From Tidjanibacter sp. (GTDB taxonomy: Bacteria; Bacteroidota; Bacteroidia; Bacteroidales; Rikenellaceae), in assembly GCA_017379955.1 (NCBI GenBank), contig JAFNVE010000048.1, positions 1 through 5,142 of the forward strand: a stretch of DNA of 5,142 bases, given 5' to 3'. The first letter of the stretch is position 1; each line of letters begins with the position of its first letter. The translations under genes were made by a program, and so were the position numbers. This document shows positions 1-5,142 of the stretch, one piece after another. Under the pieces are notes generated by a model. The model saw only the letters and a program-made list of their open reading frames with translations, did no database searches and had not been told where the DNA came from.

Positions 1-3000
1 GCAAGGCTGTTGAGCCCTATGTACAGAAGGTTTTGGCAGTATACCCTTCGATAGATTCTCTTTCGCACGATGCTCTGCGTGAGCGTAGTGCTGCTTTGCG
101 TCAGCAGATTCGCGACTTTATTCAGGCCGACGAGGATCGTATTGCCTACCTCAAAGAGATTCTTGAGAAGCCCGAAACCTCGCTTGAGGATAAAGAGCGT
201 CACTCCAAAGAGATTGATGACAAGACCAAATTGATTGACGAGAAGATTGAGCAGAAACTCGACGAGATTCTGCCCGAGGCTTTTGCTATTATGAAGTCTA
301 CTGCTCGTCGTTTTACCGAGAACTCGACAGTAGTGGTTACCGCTACCGACTTCGACCGCAACCTGGCGGCTTCGAAGGACTTTGTCACCATAGAGGGCGA
401 CAAGGCGGTGTATAAGAACCAGTGGATGGCAGGTGGCAATATGATTACCTGGGATATGGTTCACTACGATTGCCAGCTCTTTGGTGGTGTGGTTCTCCAT
501 ACAGGTAAGATTGCCGAGATGGCTACCGGTGAGGGTAAGACTCTGGTGGCAACTCTCCCCGTATTCCTTAATGCACTTGCAGGCAAGGGTGTGCACGTTG
601 TAACTGTGAACGACTATCTGGCTAAGCGAGATGCTGAGTGGATGGGTCCTATGTATCAGTTCCACGGCCTCTCGGTAGAGTGTATCGATAACTATCAGCC
701 CAACTCGGCTGCTCGCCGCAAGGCATATATGGCTGATATCACTTTCGGTACTAATAACGAGTTTGGTTTCGACTATCTGCGCGACAATATGTCGATTTCT
801 GCAGACGACTTGGTGCAGCGCAAACACCACTTTGCAATTGTCGATGAGGTCGACTCGGTGTTGATTGACGATGCCCGTACTCCTCTGATTATCTCGGGTC
901 CTGTACCTAAGGGTGAGGATCAACTCTTCGACCAGTATCGTGGTTTTGTGGAGCGTCTTTATACTATGCAGCGTCAGATGGTGAACGACCTCTTGGCTCG
1001 CTCGCGCAAGCTTATTGCTGAGGGCAACACCGAAGAGGGTGGTATTTTGTTGTTGCGTGCTCACAAGGGTCTGCCTAAGTATAAGCCACTGATTAAGTTC
1101 CTCAGCGAGCAGGGTGTTAAGGTGCTCTTGCAGAAGACGGAGGCTATCTATATGCAGGATAACAACCGCCGTATGCACGAGATTACCGACGAACTCTTCT
1201 TCGTGATTGAGGAGAAGATGAATACCGTAGAGCTTACCGATAAGGGTCACGAGGTGCTCTCCAACGCTGTTGGTGAGGATGGTTTCTTCGTGTTGCCAGA
1301 TATCGGCTCGGAGGTGGCAACCATCGAGAAGAGCGATGCCTCGGCAGAGGAGAAGACTGCTCGCAAGGACGAGGTTATCAATAGCTACGCTATCCGCTCG
1401 GAGCGCGTACACACTGTAAACCAGTTGCTCAAAGCATACTCTATGTTCGAGAAGGATGTTGAGTATGTGGTTATCGACAACAAGGTAAAGATTGTTGACG
1501 AGCAGACAGGTCGTATTATGGAGGGCCGTCGCTACTCGGATGGCCTGCACCAGGCTATCGAGGCTAAGGAGCATGTGAAGGTTGAGGCTGCTACTCAGAC
1601 CTTTGCAACCATCACCTTGCAGAACTATTTCCGTATGTACCACAAGTTGGGTGGTATGACAGGTACCGCAGAGACCGAGGCAAGTGAGTTCTGGAGCATC
1701 TACAAACTCGATGTAGTGGTTATCCCCACCAACCGTCCTATTCTGCGTAACGATATGGACGATATCCTCTATAAGACTAAGCGCGAGAAGTACAATGCTG
1801 TGGTTGATGAGGTTGTTCGTTTGGTTGGCGAGGGTCGCCCTGTCTTGGTTGGTACTACCTCGGTGGAGGTTTCGGAACTTTTGAGCCGCATCTTGAAGAT
1901 TCGCGGTATCAAGCATAATGTGCTCAACGCAAAGCAGCACGCTCAGGAGGCACAGGTTGTTGCCGAGGCGGGTCGTGCCGGTCAGGTAACCATCGCTACC
2001 AATATGGCAGGTCGTGGTACCGATATTAAACTCACCCCCGAGGTGAAGGAGGCCGGTGGTCTTGCGATTATCGGTACTGAGCGTCACGAGAGCCGTCGTG
2101 TAGACCGTCAGTTGCGTGGTCGTTCGGGTCGTCAGGGTGACCCCGGTTCGTCGCTCTTCTTCGTCTCGATGGAGGATGACTTGTTGCGTCTGTTTGGTGG
2201 CGACCGTCTGGCTGCTATGATGGACAAGATGGGTATCCAGGAGGGCGAGGCTATTCAGGCAGGTATGATGTCGAAGGCTGTTGAGAGAGCGCAGAAGAAG
2301 GTCGAGGAGAACAACTTCGGTATTCGTAAGCGTCTGTTGGAGTACGACGATGTGATGAACTCGCAGCGTACAGTGATTTACACTCAGCGCCGTCACGCAC
2401 TCTATGGTGAGCGTGTAGAGATTGACTTCAACAATATGTTGTGCGACTTTGCTGAGAGCTTTGTCGAGGAGAACAAGGGCGTAAGTTATGAGGACTTCTC
2501 TTTCGAGCTTATCCGTCAGGTGGCTGTTCAGCCCACTTTCGACGAGAAGGCATACAAGGCTGCCGAGGCTAACGAGTTGATAGATATGGTGATTAAGGAT
2601 ATCACCGACAGCTACAACCGTCGTGCTCAGACCGCTGCTCAGACTGCACTGCCCGTGTTGAAGAGCATCTATGAGAAGCAGGGCGACCAGATTGAGAATA
2701 TCTATGTGCCAATGACCAACGGTATCTTGGGCTACAATGTTCCTGTGAACTTGAAGAAGGCTATCGAGACCAATGGTGCTGAGGTTTACAAGGTATTTAC
2801 CAAACTTGTGATGCTCACCACTATCGACGATAATTGGCGTGAGCACCTCCGCGCAATGGACGACCTGCGTACCAGCGTACAGAATGCTACTTATGAGCAG
2901 AAAGACCCGCTCTTGATTTATAAACTTGAGTCGTACGAGATTTTCAGCCAGATGTTGGAGAAGATTAACCGCGAGGTACTCTCGGTTGTCGGTAAGGGCT

Positions 3001-3227
3001 ACATCCCCGTACGCGAGAATCAGGAGGAGCGTGTTAAACAACAACAGCAGAGCCGTGCCAAGGTGGATGTAAACCGTTTGCACGCATCTCGTATGCAGGC
3101 TGCTGCGGCAGCAGGTCAGGGCGAGAAGAGCAAGCCTGCACCTGTACACGTGGAGAAGAAGGTTGGCCGTAACGACCTCTGTCCTTGTGGCTCGGGCAAG
3201 AAGTATAAACATTGCCACGGTAAGTAA
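1..3227 (+). CDS. secA: SecA, preprotein translocase ATPase (5' partial)
   Basis: SecA is the cytoplasmic motor ATPase that pushes unfolded preproteins through SecYEG. Residues here are numbered from the TTG codon at 33. Seen: Walker A GEGKT (166-170), Walker B DEVD (271-274) followed by [18 protein letters not shown] (542-550), [13 protein letters not shown] (655-667), the arginine-finger motif [11 protein letters not shown] (693-703), the helical scaffold start [16 protein letters not shown] (760-775), a two-helix-finger region with tip Tyr954, a Gln/Ala-rich linker (about 1000-1040) and a C-terminal zinc site with Cys1050, Cys1052, Cys1061 and His1062. The frame is open upstream of TTG33 to the window edge, and those ten codons ([10 protein letters not shown]) fit the SecA N-terminus, so TTG33 is not the start. 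I estimate that about 20-25 residues are missing, for a full length near 1095. Compared with E. coli SecA (901 residues, from memory) there are three extra segments, at about 30-76, 94-140 and 310-375, as expected for Bacteroidota. The ATPase motifs look intact. Identification is certain; only the start is missing. Confidence 0.98.
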   Translation, partial: KAVEPYVQKVLAVYPSIDSLSHDALRERSAALRQQIRDFIQADEDRIAYLKEILEKPETSLEDKERHSKEIDDKTKLIDEKIEQKLDEILPEAFAIMKSTARRFTENSTVVVTATDFDRNLAASKDFVTIEGDKAVYKNQWMAGGNMITWDMVHYDCQLFGGVVLHTGKIAEMATGEGKTLVATLPVFLNALAGKGVHVVTVNDYLAKRDAEWMGPMYQFHGLSVECIDNYQPNSAARRKAYMADITFGTNNEFGFDYLRDNMSISADDLVQRKHHFAIVDEVDSVLIDDARTPLIISGPVPKGEDQLFDQYRGFVERLYTMQRQMVNDLLARSRKLIAEGNTEEGGILLLRAHKGLPKYKPLIKFLSEQGVKVLLQKTEAIYMQDNNRRMHEITDELFFVIEEKMNTVELTDKGHEVLSNAVGEDGFFVLPDIGSEVATIEKSDASAEEKTARKDEVINSYAIRSERVHTVNQLLKAYSMFEKDVEYVVIDNKVKIVDEQTGRIMEGRRYSDGLHQAIEAKEHVKVEAATQTFATITLQNYFRMYHKLGGMTGTAETEASEFWSIYKLDVVVIPTNRPILRNDMDDILYKTKREKYNAVVDEVVRLVGEGRPVLVGTTSVEVSELLSRILKIRGIKHNVLNAKQHAQEAQVVAEAGRAGQVTIATNMAGRGTDIKLTPEVKEAGGLAIIGTERHESRRVDRQLRGRSGRQGDPGSSLFFVSMEDDLLRLFGGDRLAAMMDKMGIQEGEAIQAGMMSKAVERAQKKVEENNFGIRKRLLEYDDVMNSQRTVIYTQRRHALYGERVEIDFNNMLCDFAESFVEENKGVSYEDFSFELIRQVAVQPTFDEKAYKAAEANELIDMVIKDITDSYNRRAQTAAQTALPVLKSIYEKQGDQIENIYVPMTNGILGYNVPVNLKKAIETNGAEVYKVFTKLVMLTTIDDNWREHLRAMDDLRTSVQNATYEQKDPLLIYKLESYEIFSQMLEKINREVLSVVGKGYIPVRENQEERVKQQQQSRAKVDVNRLHASRMQAAAAAGQGEKSKPAPVHVEKKVGRNDLCPCGSGKKYKHCHGK
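3180..3218 (+). other. SecA C-terminal zinc-binding motif
   Basis: The last residues of SecA read [13 protein letters not shown]: a Cys-x-Cys pair, a Gly-Ser-Gly turn, then Cys-His. In the SecA family this motif binds one zinc ion and contacts SecB, ribosomes or lipids. All four expected ligands are present, so the protein is complete at its C-terminus and the TAA at 3225-3227 is the natural stop. Confidence 0.9.
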
Positions 3228-3230
3228 CCG

Positions 3231-3245
3231 CAGAAAAAAGAGTTG
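3231..3245 (+). promoter_or_regulatory. A-rich translation start region with TTG start codon
   Basis: The bases before the second gene are purine-rich (cagaaaaaagag) and lead into TTG at 3243. There is no clear GGAGG-type site, which is normal for Bacteroidota, where A-rich leaders are common. No ATG or GTG lies between the secA stop and the signal-peptide core. TTG is the only usual start that gives a complete signal peptide with an Arg-Arg N-region. The next in-frame ATG (3294) falls just before the lipobox and would destroy the signal. Confidence 0.5.
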
Positions 3246-3767
3246 AGAAGAGTAATTGCATATTTTGTTTTGGCTTTGTCGCTCTGTGGGGCGATGCTCT
3301 CTTCGTGTGGTCAGGACGATGAGTTGCTGATGCAGCAGGAGGAGAAGATTCTCGCCTACTTGGATAAACAGTCGCTCGACTATACCATCGAGGGTGGTAC
3401 CTACAAGGTAGTACTCACCGAGGGTGACCAGAGCAAACGTGCCGAGAAGGGTGACTCGCTGAGTTTCAACTATGCAGGATTTCTCTTCGATAGCGCACCC
3501 AAAGGGCTTTTTACCACTTCGTGGGAGGGGCTTGTAGATACGAGCGGCGGGCTCAATACTGAGTATTGGTCTTTTGAGCCTGGGCGTGTGAGATTGGGCG
3601 ACGGTACTATAATAAAAGGTATCGAAAATGCGTTAAATAACTGTTGCGAGGGCGACTCCTTGCAACTATTCATCACCTCGCCGCTTGGCTATGGTGAAGA
3701 GGAGGTGGGCGCAGTGTCGAAGAATTCGGCATTGATGTTCTTGGTGAAAGTAGAAAGTATATATTAA
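3243..3767 (+). CDS. FKBP-type peptidyl-prolyl isomerase-like lipoprotein, single domain
   Basis: Predicted envelope lipoprotein of 174 residues. The TTG start gives Arg2-Arg3, a hydrophobic stretch (4-18) and lipobox LSSC with lipidated Cys22. The acidic GQDDE after the Cys resembles the surface-export signals described for Bacteroidota lipoproteins (inference). A short helical linker (about 28-45) leads to an FKBP-like domain (about 68-174). By eye against human FKBP12, Tyr77 matches Tyr26, the RLGDGTIIKGIENAL stretch (117-131) matches the active-site helix, Tyr150 in LGYGEE matches Tyr82, and Phe166 matches Phe99. Ile127 replaces Trp59, and the usual IPP before the last strand has become VSK (158-160). 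Asp37 is either Thr91, or is offset into the FDS at 82-84. The fold is well supported; isomerase activity is less certain, and the protein may act mainly as a holding chaperone. It starts 15 bases after the secA stop and ends 14 bases before the next gene, so co-transcription is likely. I do not know an established gene symbol. Confidence 0.88.
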   Translation: MRRVIAYFVLALSLCGAMLSSCGQDDELLMQQEEKILAYLDKQSLDYTIEGGTYKVVLTEGDQSKRAEKGDSLSFNYAGFLFDSAPKGLFTTSWEGLVDTSGGLNTEYWSFEPGRVRLGDGTIIKGIENALNNCCEGDSLQLFITSPLGYGEEEVGAVSKNSALMFLVKVESIY

Positions 3768-3781
3768 TTTTTAGATAGAAT

Positions 3782-5110
3782 ATGAAGTTCAAATTGCGTA
3801 CTCTCGTTGCAGGTGCAGTCGTAGCACTCACCGTATTTTCGTGCGCACGTCAGGAGATGATGACCTACACAGAGGCTGAGAATACCACCTTGGCCGCTTG
3901 GGTGCAGAAGTATGCTCCTAATGCCGAAAAGTACAACGATAATATGTATATCGAGTGGATTGAGCGTAATACCAACCCGGGTCCTGCCGACTCGTTAGTT
4001 GAGGTTGGCGATTGGGTGAGGGTGAAATATACCGTCAAGACACTTGCAGGTAGCGTGGTCAATACCCGTGATGAGCAGGTGGCTCGTATTGAGGGTACTT
4101 ATACCCCCTTTACTCACTACTCACCTCAGTTGGTATATATGAACGACCCCAACGTGACAATGCTGGATGGCCAATATGAGGCATTGCAGAAGATGCGTCG
4201 TGGCGATATCGCTCGCCTCTACCTCTCCTCGACCTATGCCTATGGTCCTAACGGCTTTGGTGACGATGTCGGCTATGGCGGTCAGAACAAACTCCAAGCA
4301 CAGGTGCCTGTCATTATTGATAGCTTTACCTTGGTTGACTTTGAGGCTGATCCTATTATCACCGAGCAGAAGGCTGTGGATGAGTGGGTATTCCAGAATT
4401 GGGGATTGGAGAAGAAGGATACTATCAAGTCCAACTTCTATATGCAGTTGTTGCCTCCCTTCCCTATGCAGCGCGACTCTATCGCTACTAAGCCCGACTC
4501 GGTAGTGCAGATTTACTATGTAGGTCGTTTCTTGGATGGCTTCGTATTCGATACCAATATCGACTCTGTTCAGGAGCGTGTATATGGCCGAGTTGTCAAT
4601 CAGGGACCTCTGGCTATCCCCGCATCCGATATTGTAGGCGATACCATTACAGTTATTGAGGGCTGGAAGATTGCCTTGAAAAATGCTTGCTACGGTGACC
4701 ATATTCGCACTGCCTTTGTGTCGGCATACGGCTATGGTATTCAGGGTGCTGCCGCATCGAGTAGTTCGAGCAGTGCTACCAGCACCGACCTTTCGTACTA
4801 CGACTACATCAACTATATGTACTATATGAACGCTATGTATGGCGGTCTGGGTGGCTATGGTGGTGGTTACGGCGGAGGCTACGGCTATGGTGGCTATGGC
4901 TACGGCAACTACTACAACAGCTACTACGATATGCTCTATTATAGCAACCTCTATGGTAGTATGGGCGGTGGCTCGTCAAGCACGGAGGATGAGGAGTTAC
5001 AGGACGACGGTATTGTAAGTACTGAGATTCAGCCATTTGAGCCTCTTATCTTCGATATCTATATCCTGCCTGCGAAGGGTGATGCTATTGAGGATAGCAA
5101 TGAAGAATAG
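3782..5110 (+). CDS. Tandem FKBP-like lipoprotein with Tyr/Gly-rich loop insert
   Basis: Predicted envelope lipoprotein of 442 residues. The ATG start gives Lys2, Lys4 and Arg6, a hydrophobic core and lipobox VFSC with lipidated Cys21. A helical N-terminal part (about 28-60, TYTEAENTTLAAWV) resembles the start of other Bacteroidales FKBP/DUF4827-style lipoproteins (from memory, weak). Domain 1 (about 70-187) has the FKBP pattern with YAYG at 152-155, but positions matching FKBP12 Phe36, Asp37, Trp59 and Phe99 are Val93, Asn94, Gln131 and Val177, so it is probably inactive. Domain 2 (about 236-430) keeps Tyr245 or 246, Phe256-Asp257, Val291-Ile292, Trp295, Tyr318, Ile416 and Phe424, and so may be an active peptidyl-prolyl isomerase. 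Between Tyr318 and Ile416 there are 97 residues where FKBP12 has 8: poly-Ser, then Tyr/Gly-rich, then acidic. The C-terminal tail is acidic. It is the third gene of a likely secA operon. The gene call and lipoprotein status are firm; the substrate is unknown. Confidence 0.9.
   Translation: MKFKLRTLVAGAVVALTVFSCARQEMMTYTEAENTTLAAWVQKYAPNAEKYNDNMYIEWIERNTNPGPADSLVEVGDWVRVKYTVKTLAGSVVNTRDEQVARIEGTYTPFTHYSPQLVYMNDPNVTMLDGQYEALQKMRRGDIARLYLSSTYAYGPNGFGDDVGYGGQNKLQAQVPVIIDSFTLVDFEADPIITEQKAVDEWVFQNWGLEKKDTIKSNFYMQLLPPFPMQRDSIATKPDSVVQIYYVGRFLDGFVFDTNIDSVQERVYGRVVNQGPLAIPASDIVGDTITVIEGWKIALKNACYGDHIRTAFVSAYGYGIQGAAASSSSSSATSTDLSYYDYINYMYYMNAMYGGLGGYGGGYGGGYGYGGYGYGNYYNSYYDMLYYSNLYGSMGGGSSSTEDEELQDDGIVSTEIQPFEPLIFDIYILPAKGDAIEDSNEE
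4757..5011 (+). repeat. Low-complexity Ser / Tyr-Gly / acidic insert within the FKBP-like gene
   Basis: This is a protein-level low-complexity stretch, residues 326-410 of the tandem FKBP-like lipoprotein. It begins with six serines (4757-4774). A Tyr-rich part and a Gly-Tyr repeat part follow (4796-4954; 20 Tyr in 53 residues, with GGYGGGY and GYGYG units between 354 and 375). It ends with GGGSSS and the acidic TEDEELQDDG. The repeat units mix TAT with TAC and GGT with GGC and GGA, and the serines alternate between TCG and AGT/AGC codons. This points to upkeep of composition by selection on the protein rather than fresh slippage of one DNA unit. The reading frame runs through without interruption. 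Confidence 0.85.
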
Positions 5111-5112
5111 GT

Positions 5113-5138
5113 AAAAAGCCATCTGATTGGTGATTTTT
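5113..5138 (+). terminator. Possible weak intrinsic terminator
   Basis: Two bases after the TAG stop there is an A-tract (5113-5117), then GCCA (5118-5121), a six-base loop, TGGT (5128-5131), two unpaired bases (GA) and a T-tract (5134-5138). CCA pairs with TGG, G can pair with T as a wobble, and the A-tract can pair with the T-tract around the GA bulge. The position fits the end of the transcription unit, but the GC stem is very short, and the window ends four bases later, so this is tentative. Confidence 0.3.
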
Positions 5139-5142
5139 GCAC

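Noticed and set aside
3034..3261. Minus-strand open frame across the secA end and next gene start
   Set aside because: It overlaps the conserved zinc-motif codons of secA and the signal peptide of the next gene, with no domain or start signal of its own.
3758..3781. AT-rich stretch before the third gene, with TAATTTTT resembling the Bacteroides -7 element TAnnTTTG
   Set aside because: It lacks the final G, lies only a few bases from the ATG and has no convincing TTTG at the -33 distance; AT-rich leaders are ordinary before genes in this phylum.
4167..4505. Plus-strand open frame of 112 codons in another frame of the third gene
   Set aside because: It is an overlapping alternative frame inside the FKBP-like coding region; its product is Arg/Ser/Leu-rich with no motif, as expected of a shadow frame.
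4121..4702. Minus-strand open frame of 193 codons opposite the third gene
   Set aside because: It lies wholly antisense to a well-supported lipoprotein gene, has no recognisable domain and looks like a by-product of codon bias on the coding strand.
4841..4906. Gly-Tyr repeat considered as a DNA-level tandem repeat or CRISPR-like array
   Set aside because: The units are short, irregular and have mixed synonymous codons, with no spacers; the pattern is explained by protein composition.
4833..5036. Minus-strand open frame opposite the Tyr/Gly repeat, rich in His, Ser, Arg and Tyr
   Set aside because: Its composition is simply the reverse complement of the Gly-Tyr codons; it has no start context or independent support.

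Overview
The window looks like chromosomal DNA from a Bacteroidales bacterium. The SecA is of the long Bacteroidota type, with extra segments that Escherichia coli SecA lacks. It is followed by two FKBP-like lipoproteins, and gene spacing is tight with little Shine-Dalgarno signal, as is usual in this phylum. A relative of Alistipes (Rikenellaceae) is my best guess, from memory of protein style; no marker here settles the genus.

Layout: all three genes are on the plus strand and fill nearly the whole window. Positions 1-3227 hold secA, whose reading frame is open to the left edge, so its true start lies outside. Positions 3243-3767 hold a 174-residue lipoprotein with one FKBP-like domain and a probable TTG start. 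Positions 3782-5110 hold a 442-residue lipoprotein with two FKBP-like domains. The last 32 bases hold a weak A-tract/hairpin/T-tract that may be a terminator. The gaps between genes are 15 and 14 bases with no terminator in either, so the three are probably one transcription unit. No RNA genes, mobile elements, CRISPR arrays or origins are visible.

How the genes fit together: SecA drives unfolded preproteins through SecYEG. Both downstream products carry lipoprotein signal peptides, so they are themselves Sec substrates and should be anchored in the cell envelope. FKBP domains isomerise or hold prolyl bonds, so a plausible reading is an export-and-fold module.

The most unusual element is in the third gene. 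Its second FKBP domain keeps the typical active-site residues, but the loop that closes over that site (the 80s loop of FKBP12) is expanded from about 8 to about 97 residues. The insert has a poly-Ser start, a Tyr/Gly-rich core (20 Tyr in 53 residues) and an acidic end. The first FKBP domain of the same protein has lost most active-site residues, as has, in part, the single domain of the second gene.
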